From Variovorax paradoxus (GTDB lineage Bacteria > Pseudomonadota > Gammaproteobacteria > Burkholderiales > Burkholderiaceae_C): a stretch of 64,000 bases of DNA. The stretch spans positions 4,772,001 through 4,836,000 of the forward strand of contig NZ_CP102931.1 of the NCBI RefSeq assembly GCF_024734665.1. The letters run 5' to 3'. Position 1 is the first letter of the stretch. Every line of letters begins with the position of its first letter. This document shows, piece by piece, positions 17,130-25,917 of this stretch. Position numbers and translations under genes: made by a program. The notes below the pieces were generated by a model, which was not told the origin of the DNA, did no database searches, and saw only the letters and a program-made list of their open reading frames with translations.

Positions 17130-18341
17130 TCAAAAAACCAGCCGTGAGTAGTGCGTCAACGTGTTGACGCCATTCAGAGTAATGAAGGGGGCGAGCCTGA
17201 CGGCATTCTCAGCGACAGCCGCAGCACTACCAACCCAGGTGCCAGGATTGTTCTGCTGTGCCAGCCACAGCGCGCCCCAAATATCGATGACAAAACCGCC
17301 CATCATCTCTAACCGATCAAAATCGGCCATGGTGGTTAACGTGCCGTGAGGTGCAGTCCCCAGTGCGATGTTGTCTGGACGGTTGATGGCGACCCACCAG
17401 TGCGTGATTTCACCGGCGTTACCGCGTTGATGATAGACGTCGATTGAACGGATGGGACACGAGAGCGCGCCCTGCAAGGCGATGCGATGCGTGACGATAC
17501 AGTGCACCGCCAGCGCCGCAGAAGAATGACAGAAGAGACCCTTTCGCGGGTCTGCGAGAGCTGGGTGCCAAGCGCGCCAATTGTTGATCCGAAATCGAGC
17601 GACACCTTGAAGCGTTGGCCAAGCATTCAGACGGCCGAGTTCACTTGCGCCGGCATTGTCCCAGTCAGCAATCGTTGTATGGCCAGGGCGGAACGCCCGC
17701 ACAAAGCCGGAGGACAAGATGCCTTCTTCCTCGAGGACGGCGATGTGGGGAGCGTATAGGCCGAACGCTGCGTTATTGGCGTCGTCGTAGAGCTCCGCGC
17801 ATATAGTGCGCGTCCGCCAGTTCAACAAGTCCAACTGGTTGGCCACATTGGCCATCAACGTATCTCTATCCAAAAGGAACTGACGGTAGGCATCTATTTG
17901 TGCCTTCAGGTTCGTGACGCTCGCGCCACGCACCGAATTAATGACACCGGTTCCCACGTTGTATCGACCCGCCTTGGCGGTGAGCCATGTTTGCATTCTT
18001 AGCGTGAGGGTGAGCCAGTTCGCCCGGCTTGGGACTTGGTCAAAGGCTGTGAGCGCACCATCCACCCCACTCAACTCGTTGCTTCGCGCATAGGTCCCGC
18101 TGATTAGCCCACGCATGTAGCGGTAGTTGGCCGCGCTTGCACCAGCGAAACCAGCCGGGGTGGGCAACACGGTGTATGTATTGGGGCCGAACGTCATATC
18201 CATCGTACATATTTTTACGCCCTTGCCCTCCAACCGCATCGCGCAATCGTGGTATTGCCTGCACATCCACAGGCCTGTCGTCGAGGGCGAGGAGAAAGGT
18301 ACGAAGACATGCGCTACCGTGCGCACCGTCTTGCTGCTCAC
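17130..18341 (-). CDS. Orphan protein of unknown function with putative Cys-His-Asp site
   Basis: Up to 403 residues from a GTG at 18341, or 357 from the ATG at 18203 (MDMTFGPN); neither has a clear ribosome site. I do not recognise the protein. No signal peptide or membrane segment is evident. The first two thirds look mostly helical. The last third has the spacing of a papain/transglutaminase-like fold: Cys271 in LFCHSSAALAVHC, His314 in GEITHWWVAINRP and Asp353 in GGFVIDIWGALW. Active-site roles are inferred from pattern only. Codons are less GC-rich than in flanking genes. The gene lies between ssrA and an imperfect copy of the ssrA 3' end, so it is probably acquired DNA. Confidence 0.55.
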   Translation of the reverse strand: MSSKTVRTVAHVFVPFSSPSTTGLWMCRQYHDCAMRLEGKGVKICTMDMTFGPNTYTVLPTPAGFAGASAANYRYMRGLISGTYARSNELSGVDGALTAFDQVPSRANWLTLTLRMQTWLTAKAGRYNVGTGVINSVRGASVTNLKAQIDAYRQFLLDRDTLMANVANQLDLLNWRTRTICAELYDDANNAAFGLYAPHIAVLEEEGILSSGFVRAFRPGHTTIADWDNAGASELGRLNAWPTLQGVARFRINNWRAWHPALADPRKGLFCHSSAALAVHCIVTHRIALQGALSCPIRSIDVYHQRGNAGEITHWWVAINRPDNIALGTAPHGTLTTMADFDRLEMMGGFVIDIWGALWLAQQNNPGTWVGSAAAVAENAVRLAPFITLNGVNTLTHYSRLVF

Positions 18342-18402
18342 GGCCCGCCAGGCGCTTGAGGGTCAACGGCAAACATATTGAGAAAGCCGACGGCCAGTCT
18401 TC

Positions 18403-18510
18403 ATGAACCCGCGCAATGACAAGAAATGGGCCGACCAATACCGGGCGTACATCGCCAAGCTGCCCGGCCGCAAGACGACCGAAATAGCGAGCCGGAATTA
18501 CGGCCGGTGA
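18403..18510 (+). CDS. Small open frame in element end (uncertain)
   Basis: A 35-residue frame starting MNPRNDKKWADQYRAYIAKL and ending SRNYGR, with GC-rich third positions. It is not recognised and may be the remnant of a longer gene of the element. The rest of 18342-18719 contains no other frame I can support. Its last 60 bases (AT-rich, with the inverted pair AAGTCC/GGACTT) directly adjoin the ssrA 3' end, as is common for the arm of an integrated element. Confidence 0.3.
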   Translation: MNPRNDKKWADQYRAYIAKLPGRKTTEIASRNYGR

Positions 18511-18719
18511 GTCGAGCAAAGTGTCACTCTGGGCTTTGGCCGACCGCAGGTAAAGTACGGTCGGGAGCATCTGCCTGGTCTGCCGGAGGTCGGCGACGCG
18601 TGCGATTCAGGTGCGAATCGCGTGTGAGAAGTGTGTGAATCTCGAGACGATGAGTGACGGTCCGAGACGGAGAGCCTTTTCGTAAGTCCTTGATTTAATT
18701 GGACTTGGCTCTAGAAATT

Positions 18720-19104
18720 TGGTGGAGCTGGGGGGATTTGAACCCCCGTCCGCAAGCCTTCATCGCGCAGTTCTACATGTTTAGTGATCTGATTTAAGTC
18801 TCGCTTCCGGAGTCGCGCAGTCACACGCTAAACCGGACGCCAGCACCCTATTTTCTCGCCCCGACCCAAGGTACCCGGATCGGAGCCAGCCCATGTAATT
18901 ATCCTTGCAGCCGGGAGGTCAGGATTGCTCCAGACCCCCTTGCCCAGCCCATCGGCCAACTGTTGCAAGGCTCACTGGCAATTAAGCAGCGAGTGCGAAA
19001 CGTTCGTCGTTTGCAGTTAGTTTGTTTGAATCTGTTTTACGAGCGCATTCAGCTCGACATGCCCCGCTGCGACTCCGAACCCACGTCGAAACCAGTGCAG
19101 CCCC
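18720..19104 (-). ncRNA. ssrA: Transfer-messenger RNA (tmRNA)
   Basis: A complete one-piece tmRNA of 385 nt, which rescues stalled ribosomes together with SmpB and tags the nascent protein for proteolysis. The 5' end GGGGCTGCACTGGTTTCGAC pairs through GGGGCT with AGCTCC before the encoded CCA at the 3' end (18722-18720). The T-arm GGGGGTTCAAATCCCCC is intact. The resume frame at 18982-19014 encodes ANDERFALAA and a TAA, a tag typical of betaproteobacteria. Its 3' end borders a putative integrated element, so the native downstream terminator seems to have been displaced. Confidence 0.97.
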
Positions 19105-19113
19105 AAGCGACTC

Positions 19114-19141
19114 ATTTTAGGCGCTATTGAGCAACTTCAAG
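19114..19141 (-). promoter_or_regulatory. Putative sigma-70 promoter of ssrA
   Basis: On the minus strand a -10 box TAAAAT lies 9 bases before the mature 5' end, and a -35-like CTTGAA lies 16 bp further upstream. The promoter overlaps the last codons of gph. Confidence 0.5.
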
Positions 19142-19785
19142 AGCTCAAGGGGCGAAGAGATTGAAGCATCGGCCTGCCAGAGCGCCGAATCGGCCTGTGT
19201 ACCCATGTAGCCGTAGGTGGCTGCGACCGTGCGCATGCCTGCAGCGCGGCCCGCGACGATGTCGCGCTCGTCGTCACCAACGTAGATGCACGCCTGCGAA
19301 GCCACGCCAAGCCGGCGCGCAGCCTCGTGCAAGGGCTCGGGATGCGGCTTGGCAAACGGCGTGGTGTCGCCGCTCACCACCGCGCCCGCACTCGCGAAAA
19401 GTGGAATGGCGCGCGTCAGCGGATCGGTGAAGCGCATCGATTTGTTGGTGACGACACCCCACAAGAGGCCGCGCTCGCGCAGCGCCTCGATGAGCGCCTG
19501 GATGCCATCGAACACCTGCGTGTTGAGCAGCATGCGGCGCTCATAAGTCACGAAGAACTCTTCGCGCAACTCAGGAAACTCCGGCGACTCGGGCGTGATG
19601 CCGAATGCCACACCCAACATGCCGCGCGCGCCCGCACCGGCCATAGGACGGTAGCGCTCCAGCGGGTACGAATCAAGGCCGCGATCAGTGCGCATCTTGT
19701 CGGCTGCGGCGCCCAGATCGGGCGCGCTGTCGATCAGCGTGCCGTCGAGGTCGAACAGCACGGCTTTCGTCTCGACGCCCATCAT
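19117..19785 (-). CDS. gph: Phosphoglycolate phosphatase (HAD family)
   Basis: A 222-residue HAD hydrolase that dephosphorylates 2-phosphoglycolate. Motif I is LFDLDGTLIDSA with the nucleophile Asp, motif II is GVVTNKS, the Lys motif is PFAKPHPEPL, and motif IV is YVGDDERDIVAG. The cap region sits between motifs I and II as in Gph. The ATG at 19785 overlaps the ubiG stop by 4 bp (ATGA), which decides the start against a longer frame. The ubiG–gph pair is common in proteobacteria. HAD specificity cannot be proved by sequence, but the context supports Gph. Confidence 0.9.
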   Translation of the reverse strand: MMGVETKAVLFDLDGTLIDSAPDLGAAADKMRTDRGLDSYPLERYRPMAGAGARGMLGVAFGITPESPEFPELREEFFVTYERRMLLNTQVFDGIQALIEALRERGLLWGVVTNKSMRFTDPLTRAIPLFASAGAVVSGDTTPFAKPHPEPLHEAARRLGVASQACIYVGDDERDIVAGRAAGMRTVAATYGYMGTQADSALWQADASISSPLELLKLLNSA

Positions 19786-20516
19786 CCGTGCGATCCCGAC
19801 TTCAGTTCGGCCGGCTTCTGCGTGGCGAACATGTAGTTGACGCTGGTGTCGCCGCTGAGCCAATAGCGCCGGGTCAGGGGGTTGTGCTCCATGCCGCGGG
19901 TGTGCCGCAGGTCCAGACCCGCTGCTCGGCAGTATCCAGCCAACTCGCTGGGCCGGATCAGCTTCGCATATTCATGAGTCCCACGCGGCAGCATGCCGAG
20001 GACATACTCGGCGCCCACGATCGCCAGCATGAAGGACTTCAGGCTGCGGTTGATCGTCGAGAAGAACACCCAACCACCCGGCTTGACCAGCGTGGCACAG
20101 GCCTGGATCACCGAGGCCGGCTGCGGCACGTGCTCGAGCATCTCCATGCAGGTGACGACGTCGAAGCTGCCCGGCTGCTCGGCAGCCAGCGCCTCTGCGC
20201 TGATCTCACGGTACTTCACGCCGCGGGTGCCGGCCTCGAGCGCATGCAACTGCGCAACCTTGAGCGCCTTGCCCGCGAGGTCGATACCCAGCACGTCGGC
20301 CCCCTTGCGTGCCATCGAATCGGCCAGGATGCCGCCGCCGCAGCCGATATCGAGTACGCGGCGCTGCGAAATAGGTGCAATACCGTCAATCCATTCCAGG
20401 CGCAATGGATTGATTTCATGCAGCGGGCGGAATTCGCTTTCCAAATCCCACCAGCGATGCGCGAGCTCTGAAAACTTGGCCAGTTCGGCCGGATCCGCAT
20501 TCACGTTTTCTGTCAT
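19782..20516 (-). CDS. ubiG: Ubiquinone biosynthesis O-methyltransferase UbiG
   Basis: A 244-residue SAM-dependent methyltransferase that carries out both O-methylation steps of ubiquinone synthesis. The N-terminal hallmark is ELAKFSELAHRWWDLESEFRPLHEINPLRLEWI. Motif I is VLDIGCGGGILADSMA, followed by VLGIDLAG and VTCMEMLEHVPQP, all characteristic of UbiG. I chose the ATG at 20516 (MTENVNADP) because upstream residues are outside the family. It is coupled to gph by a 4-bp overlap. Confidence 0.96.
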   Translation of the reverse strand: MTENVNADPAELAKFSELAHRWWDLESEFRPLHEINPLRLEWIDGIAPISQRRVLDIGCGGGILADSMARKGADVLGIDLAGKALKVAQLHALEAGTRGVKYREISAEALAAEQPGSFDVVTCMEMLEHVPQPASVIQACATLVKPGGWVFFSTINRSLKSFMLAIVGAEYVLGMLPRGTHEYAKLIRPSELAGYCRAAGLDLRHTRGMEHNPLTRRYWLSGDTSVNYMFATQKPAELKSGSHG

Positions 20517-20594
20517 GCAGCGATTATGAAACGAGCAATGTCCGATAAACACTGCTCGGGCTTTACCAAAGATCAATCGCAAATTCGACAGCCA

Positions 20595-20622
20595 TAAAAA
20601 AACCCCGCCGAGGCGGGGTTTT
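20595..20622 (-). terminator. Rho-independent terminator of the OmpA-family gene
   Basis: A perfect 9-bp GC-rich stem (aaccccgcc / ggcggggtt, loop ga) with a T-run on the minus strand lies 23 bp past the stop of the OmpA-family gene. Confidence 0.88.
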
Positions 20623-20644
20623 CATGATCGATGGAATCGATTGA

Positions 20645-21295
20645 TTAGTTGGCGCGGGTGCCGACCACTTCGATTTCCACGCGACGGTTCTTGGCGCGAC
20701 CTTCCTTGGTGCGGTTGTCAGCCACTGGCTGCTTCTCGCCCTTGCCTTCGGTGTAGACGCGGTTGCGTTCGATGCCCTTCGAGACCAGGAAGGCCTTGAC
20801 GGCTTCGGCGCGACGCACCGACAGACGCTGGTTGTAGGCGTCCGTACCGATCGAGTCGGTATGGCCCACAGCGATGATGACTTCGAGGTTGACGCCACGG
20901 ATCTTCTCGACCAGATCGGTCAGCTTGGCGCGACCTTCAGGCTTCAGAACCGACTTGTCGAAGTCGAAGAATGCGTCGGCAGCGAAGGTCACCTTGTTAG
21001 CGGCGACTTGCGGTGCAGCCGGTGCAGCCGGAGCAGCGGGGGTCGGAGCAGCAGCAGCCGGAGCAGCAGGAACCAGAGCACCGTCGCAACCAGCGGCAGC
21101 CGTAGCCGGCGTCCAGTTGGCATCGCGCCAGCACAGTTCATTCGTGCCGTTCTTCCAGACCAGTTCGCCGGTGCCGTTTTGCCAGTTGTCGATCGTAGGA
21201 CCGCCGTCCGCAGCGGTGACACGGGTCTGCGCGCCGGCGGCAGTGGCGAGCGCAGCGACTGCAAACATCATCGCCACTTTATTCAGTTTCTTCAT
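20645..21295 (-). CDS. OmpA-family outer membrane protein
   Basis: A 216-residue envelope protein with a signal peptide (VAMMFAVAALATAAGA), a short N-terminal region with two Cys-containing segments (ELCWRDANWTPATAAAGCDG), a Pro/Ala linker, and a C-terminal OmpA peptidoglycan-binding domain. That domain shows the hallmark FFDFDKSVLKPEGRAKL, VGHTDSIGTDAYNQRLSVRRAEAV and GKGEKQPVADNRTKEGRAKNRRVEIEV, with the diaminopimelate-contacting Asp and Arg. No eight-strand barrel is present, so it is closer to a periplasmic/peptidoglycan-associated OmpA protein than to E. coli OmpA. It is divergent from gyrA. Confidence 0.9.
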   Translation of the reverse strand: MKKLNKVAMMFAVAALATAAGAQTRVTAADGGPTIDNWQNGTGELVWKNGTNELCWRDANWTPATAAAGCDGALVPAAPAAAAPTPAAPAAPAAPQVAANKVTFAADAFFDFDKSVLKPEGRAKLTDLVEKIRGVNLEVIIAVGHTDSIGTDAYNQRLSVRRAEAVKAFLVSKGIERNRVYTEGKGEKQPVADNRTKEGRAKNRRVEIEVVGTRAN

Positions 21296-21519
21296 GGTTC
21301 TCCTCTTGGGGAAAAAGCCGCAGCCGCGCTGCGAATCAAGGACGCTTTAAGTGACCACCACCCAAAACGTTGAGGCGATTGTGCCATAGGGTCTTTGGCA
21401 AACAGGCCGCTGGACGGCCCCGAAGCGTAGGACGGAGGCGGAATAGGCACCTTGTGTTGCGGCGGTGCGACACCCCTCACAGCGTAAAATTTCGCCTTCC
21501 TGCCGCCAGCCCCTCGCTC

Positions 21520-24165
21520 ATGACCTCCTTCGCAAAAGAAACCCTGCCCATCAGTCTCGAAGAGGAAATGCGCAGCAGCTATCTCGACTACGCCATGAGC
21601 GTGATCGTGGGCCGAGCGCTTCCCGATGCCCGCGACGGCCTCAAGCCTGTGCACCGCCGCGTGCTGTACGCGATGCACGAGCTCAACAACGACTGGAACC
21701 GGCCATACAAGAAGTCGGCCCGTATCGTCGGCGACGTCATCGGTAAGTACCACCCGCACGGCGACCAGTCGGTCTACGACACCATCGTGCGCCTGGCCCA
21801 GGACTTCTCGATGCGCCACATGCTGGTCGATGGCCAGGGCAACTTCGGGTCGGTCGATGGAGACAACGCGGCCGCAATGCGGTATACGGAAATCCGGCTG
21901 GCCAAAATTGCGCACGAAATGCTGGCCGATATCGACAAGGAAACTGTCGACTTTCAGGACAATTACGACGGCTCCGAAAAAGAGCCGAAAGTGCTGCCGA
22001 GCCAACTGCCGAATTTGCTGGTCAATGGCTCCGGCGGTATTGCGGTCGGCATGGCCACCAATATTCCGCCGCACAACCTGAATGAGGTTGTCGACGCCTG
22101 CCTGCACCTGCTGCGCAACCCCGAAGCCAGCATCGACGAGCTGATGGAAATCGTGCCGGCGCCCGACTTCCCCACCGCCGGCATCATCTACGGCATCAAC
22201 GGCGTGAAGGACGGCTACCGCACCGGCCGCGGCAAGGTCGTTATGCGCGCCAAGTGCCACTTCGAGGACATCGACCGCGGCCAGCGCCAGGCGATCATCG
22301 TCGACGAGCTCCCCTACCAGGTCAACAAGAAGACGCTGCAGGAGCGCATGGCCGAGCTGGTGCACGAGAAGAAGATCGAGGGCATCAGCCACATCCAGGA
22401 CGAGTCCGACAAGTCGGGCATGCGTCTGGTGATCGAGCTCAAGCGCGGCGAAGTGCCCGAGGTGGTGCTCAACAACCTCTACAAGCAGACGCAGCTGCAG
22501 GACACCTTCGGCATCAACATGGTGGCGCTGGTCGATGGCCAGCCCAAGCTGTGCAACCTGAAGGACCTGATCCAGGTCTTCCTGCAGCACCGCCGCGAAG
22601 TGGTCACGCGCCGCACCGTCTTCACGCTGCGCAAGGCCCGCGAACGCGGCCATGTGCTTGAAGGCCTCGCGGTGGCACTGGCCAACATCGACGAGTTCAT
22701 TCGCATCATCCGTGAATCGCCGACACCGCCCGTCGCCAAGGCCGAGCTGATGACCCGCAGCTGGGACAGCAAACTGGTGCGAGAAATGCTCACGCGCACG
22801 CGCGCCGACGGTGGCGTGATCAACGCCGACGACTACCGCCCCGAAGGCCTCGAGCGCAATTTCGGCATGGGCGGCGACGGCCTCTATCGCCTGTCGGAAA
22901 CGCAAGCCCAGGAAATCCTGCAGATGCGCCTGCAGCGCCTGACCGGCCTCGAGCAGGACAAGATCGTGGCCGAGTACAAGGACGTGATGGCCGAGATCGA
23001 CGACCTGCTCGACATCCTGGCCAAGCCCGAGCGCGTCTCGACCATCATTGGCGACGAACTCGGCACCATCAAGCAGGAGTTCGGCCAGTCGAAGGTCGGC
23101 GCGCGCCGCAGCCTGGTGGAGCACAGCGCCTACGACCTATCGACCGAAGACCTGATCACGCCGACCGACATGGTGGTCACGCTCTCGCACAGTGGCTACA
23201 TCAAGAGCCAGCCGCTGGGCGAATACCGCGCACAAAAACGCGGCGGCCGCGGCAAGCAGGCCACCGCCACCAAGGACGACGACTGGATCGACCAGCTCTT
23301 CATCGCCAACACGCACGACTACATCCTGTGCTTCTCCAATCGCGGCCGGCTGTACTGGCTCAAGGTGTGGGAAGTGCCGGCGGGTTCGCGCGGCTCGCGC
23401 GGGCGCCCCATCGTCAACATGTTCCCGCTGCAGGAAGGCGAAAAGATCAACGTCGCGCTCGCGCTGACGGGTGAAAAGCGTAACTTCCCGGCCGACCAGT
23501 ACGTGTTCATGTCGACTTCGATGGGCACAGTCAAGAAGACCGCGCTCGACGAGTTCAACAACCCGCGCAAGGGCGGCATCATTGCCGTGAACCTCGATGA
23601 AGGCGACTACCTGATCGGCGCTGCGCTGACCGACGGCAAGCACGACGTGATGCTCTTCAGCGATGGCGGCAAGGCCGTGCGCTTCGACGAGGAAGACGTC
23701 CGCCCATTGGGCCGCAATGCGCGCGGCGTGCGCGGCATGTCGCTCGACCCCGGACAGGGCGTGATCGCCATGCTGGTGGCCGAAGATGAGCAGCAAAGCG
23801 TGCTCACCGCCACGGAAAATGGTTACGGAAAGCGAACAAGCATTACGGAATACACCCGCCATGGCCGGGGAACCAAAGGCATGATCGCCATTCAACAGAG
23901 TGAGCGCAACGGCAAGGTCGTTGCCGCCACTCTCGTGCATGCGGATGATGAGATCATGCTCATCACCGACAAGGGCGTGCTGGTGCGCACCCGGGTTGCC
24001 GAAATTCGTGAGCTTGGTCGCGCGACGCAAGGCGTTACGCTGATCGGACTCGACGAAGGCGCCAAACTCAGCGGGCTACAACGTATCGTCGAAAACGACG
24101 CGAACGGCGAAAGCGAGCCTGACGCGGACGATACTTCCTCATCTTCAACGGAGAATCCTCAGTGA
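21520..24165 (+). CDS. gyrA: DNA gyrase subunit A
   Basis: An 881-residue type II topoisomerase subunit that cuts and rejoins DNA for ATP-driven negative supercoiling with GyrB. The start [26 protein letters not shown] matches the family; the longer upstream frame does not. The catalytic Tyr is Tyr122 in [10 protein letters not shown]. In the quinolone-determining region the sequence is [12 protein letters not shown], so the position of E. coli Ser83 is Gln83, while Asp87 is kept. The C-terminal beta-pinwheel carries the GyrA box QKRGGRGK, and an acidic tail ends the protein. The stop overlaps the next gene's GTG start (GTGA). Confidence 0.98.
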   Translation: MTSFAKETLPISLEEEMRSSYLDYAMSVIVGRALPDARDGLKPVHRRVLYAMHELNNDWNRPYKKSARIVGDVIGKYHPHGDQSVYDTIVRLAQDFSMRHMLVDGQGNFGSVDGDNAAAMRYTEIRLAKIAHEMLADIDKETVDFQDNYDGSEKEPKVLPSQLPNLLVNGSGGIAVGMATNIPPHNLNEVVDACLHLLRNPEASIDELMEIVPAPDFPTAGIIYGINGVKDGYRTGRGKVVMRAKCHFEDIDRGQRQAIIVDELPYQVNKKTLQERMAELVHEKKIEGISHIQDESDKSGMRLVIELKRGEVPEVVLNNLYKQTQLQDTFGINMVALVDGQPKLCNLKDLIQVFLQHRREVVTRRTVFTLRKARERGHVLEGLAVALANIDEFIRIIRESPTPPVAKAELMTRSWDSKLVREMLTRTRADGGVINADDYRPEGLERNFGMGGDGLYRLSETQAQEILQMRLQRLTGLEQDKIVAEYKDVMAEIDDLLDILAKPERVSTIIGDELGTIKQEFGQSKVGARRSLVEHSAYDLSTEDLITPTDMVVTLSHSGYIKSQPLGEYRAQKRGGRGKQATATKDDDWIDQLFIANTHDYILCFSNRGRLYWLKVWEVPAGSRGSRGRPIVNMFPLQEGEKINVALALTGEKRNFPADQYVFMSTSMGTVKKTALDEFNNPRKGGIIAVNLDEGDYLIGAALTDGKHDVMLFSDGGKAVRFDEEDVRPLGRNARGVRGMSLDPGQGVIAMLVAEDEQQSVLTATENGYGKRTSITEYTRHGRGTKGMIAIQQSERNGKVVAATLVHADDEIMLITDKGVLVRTRVAEIRELGRATQGVTLIGLDEGAKLSGLQRIVENDANGESEPDADDTSSSSTENPQ

Positions 24166-24755
24166 AAAAAATCAAACTCGCACTTCTGACGGTCGCCCTG
24201 GCAAGCAGTTCGATGGCCGCCATGGCCCAGGACAAGGCCACGCTCATCAAGCAGTTCATCGACATCCAGCGCCCCGGCATCGAATCGCTGGCACGCGGTC
24301 TGGTCGAGCAATCGAGCGCTCCGATCGCACAAGCGGGTTCGCAGTACCTGCAGACGCAAGTGCCTGAAGCCAAGCGCGAAGCCGCCGCCAAGGCTGCCGA
24401 CGCCGAGCTGAAGAAGTACTTCGACGAGACCTACCCCATCGTTCGCGACAAGGCCGTTCAACTGGCCCCGGGCGCCCTCACCCCGCTGATGGAGCAGAAC
24501 TTCAACGAAGACGAGCTCAAGCAACTGCTGGCCTGGATCAACTCGCCCCTGAGCAAGAAGTACCAGGACCTGAACCCGAAGATGCAGACCGCACTGACGG
24601 AAAAGCTCGTGGCCGACACGCGCGCCACAGTCGAACCCAAGATGCGCGCACTCGACACCGCAGTTGCCAAGGCACTCGGCGCACCGACCGATGGCGCAGC
24701 CCCCCAAGGCTCCGCTCCCGCCAAGGCACCTGCCAAGGCCCCAGCCAAGAAGTAA
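24162..24755 (+). CDS. DUF2059 domain-containing periplasmic protein
   Basis: A 197-residue exported protein with a signal peptide ([22 protein letters not shown]) and a helical DUF2059 domain ([24 protein letters not shown] ... [27 protein letters not shown]). It ends in an Ala/Pro/Lys-rich tail ([13 protein letters not shown]) that is probably disordered. The GTG start overlaps the gyrA stop by 4 bp. The gyrA–DUF2059–serC order is typical of Comamonadaceae. The molecular role of DUF2059 is not known. Confidence 0.85.
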   Translation: MKKIKLALLTVALASSSMAAMAQDKATLIKQFIDIQRPGIESLARGLVEQSSAPIAQAGSQYLQTQVPEAKREAAAKAADAELKKYFDETYPIVRDKAVQLAPGALTPLMEQNFNEDELKQLLAWINSPLSKKYQDLNPKMQTALTEKLVADTRATVEPKMRALDTAVAKALGAPTDGAAPQGSAPAKAPAKAPAKK

Positions 24756-24762
24756 AAGCAAC

Positions 24763-25893
24763 GTGACCCAGCAGCAGACGCCGGCCGGCAAGCGCCCCTA
24801 CAACTTCTCGGCCGGTCCGGCTGCCATGCCGGAGGCGGTGCTGCAACGCGCCGCCGCCGAAATGCTCGACTGGCAGGGCAGCGGCATGAGCGTGATGGAA
24901 ATGAGCCATCGCGGCAAGGAATTCGGTGCGATCTGCACCCAGGCCGAAGCCGACATCCGCACGCTGCTGGCCATCCCATCGCATTTCCACGTCCTGTTCA
25001 TGCAGGGCGGCGGACTTGGCGAGAACGCCATCGTGCCTTTGAACCTGTCGCGCGGCAAAACCACCGACTTCGTCATCACAGGCAGCTGGAGCATCAAGTC
25101 GCACAAGGAAGCGCAGCGCTACTGCGCAACGCGCGTGGTCGCAAGCAACGCCGACGACCAGCACACGAAGCTGCCCGCCCCTGCGACCTGGCAGCTCTCG
25201 AAGGATGCCTCGTACGTGCACGTGTGCTCGAACGAAACCATCAACGGCATCGAGTTCCAGCAACTGCCCGACTTGGCCGCACTCGGCAGCAACGCCCCGC
25301 TGGTCATCGACTTCTCGTCGCACGTCGCCTCGCGCAGCGTCGACTGGAGCCGCGTGGGCCTTGCCTTCGGCGGCGCCCAAAAGAACCTCGGCCCCGCCGG
25401 CCTGACCATCGTGGTCGTGCGCGACGACCTGCTGGGCCACGCGCTCGAGATCTGCCCGAGCGCTTTCAACTACAAGACCGTGGCCGACAACCACTCCATG
25501 TACAACACCCCGCCAACCTGGGGCATCTACATGGCGGGGCTTACGTTCCAGTGGCTGCTGCAGCAGACCGAAGGCACGCACACCGGCGTGGCCGCCATGG
25601 AGCAGCGCAACATCGCGAAGGCGAAGCTGCTGTACGACTTCATCGACGGCTCCGACTTCTACGCCAACCGAATCGACCCAGGCTGCCGCTCGCGCATGAA
25701 TGTGCCGTTCTTCCTGGCCGACGAAGGCCGAAACGAGGCTTTTCTGGCCGGCGCGCGCGAGGCCGGGCTGCTGCAGCTCAAGGGCCACAAGTCGGTCGGC
25801 GGCATGCGCGCGAGCATTTACAACGCCATGCCGCTGGCAGGGGTGCAGGCACTTGTGGCCTACATGCGAGAATTCGAGCGATCGCATGCCTAG
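24763..25893 (+). CDS. serC: Phosphoserine aminotransferase
   Basis: A 376-residue PLP enzyme that converts 3-phosphohydroxypyruvate and glutamate to phosphoserine, and also serves pyridoxine synthesis. Family marks are [15 protein letters not shown] at the N-terminus, [13 protein letters not shown], the phosphate region [17 protein letters not shown], and the PLP Lys in [13 protein letters not shown] chose the GTG at 24763, 7 bp after the previous stop, because it places the conserved [10 protein letters not shown] block at residues 10-19; the longer frame overlaps the DUF2059 gene. It heads the serC-pheA-tyrA-aroA block. Confidence 0.96.
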   Translation: MTQQQTPAGKRPYNFSAGPAAMPEAVLQRAAAEMLDWQGSGMSVMEMSHRGKEFGAICTQAEADIRTLLAIPSHFHVLFMQGGGLGENAIVPLNLSRGKTTDFVITGSWSIKSHKEAQRYCATRVVASNADDQHTKLPAPATWQLSKDASYVHVCSNETINGIEFQQLPDLAALGSNAPLVIDFSSHVASRSVDWSRVGLAFGGAQKNLGPAGLTIVVVRDDLLGHALEICPSAFNYKTVADNHSMYNTPPTWGIYMAGLTFQWLLQQTEGTHTGVAAMEQRNIAKAKLLYDFIDGSDFYANRIDPGCRSRMNVPFFLADEGRNEAFLAGAREAGLLQLKGHKSVGGMRASIYNAMPLAGVQALVAYMREFERSHA

Positions 25894-25917
25894 GCGCATG
25901 CCCAGCTGCTCGCACCG

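Noticed and set aside
17487..17806. Plus-strand frames opposite the orphan gene
   Set aside because: They are short, without a ribosome site, and the minus-strand frame is much longer with a coherent folded-protein pattern.
21292..23124. A 610-codon minus-strand frame opposite gyrA
   Set aside because: It has the same antisense low-complexity character; gyrA on the plus strand is certain.
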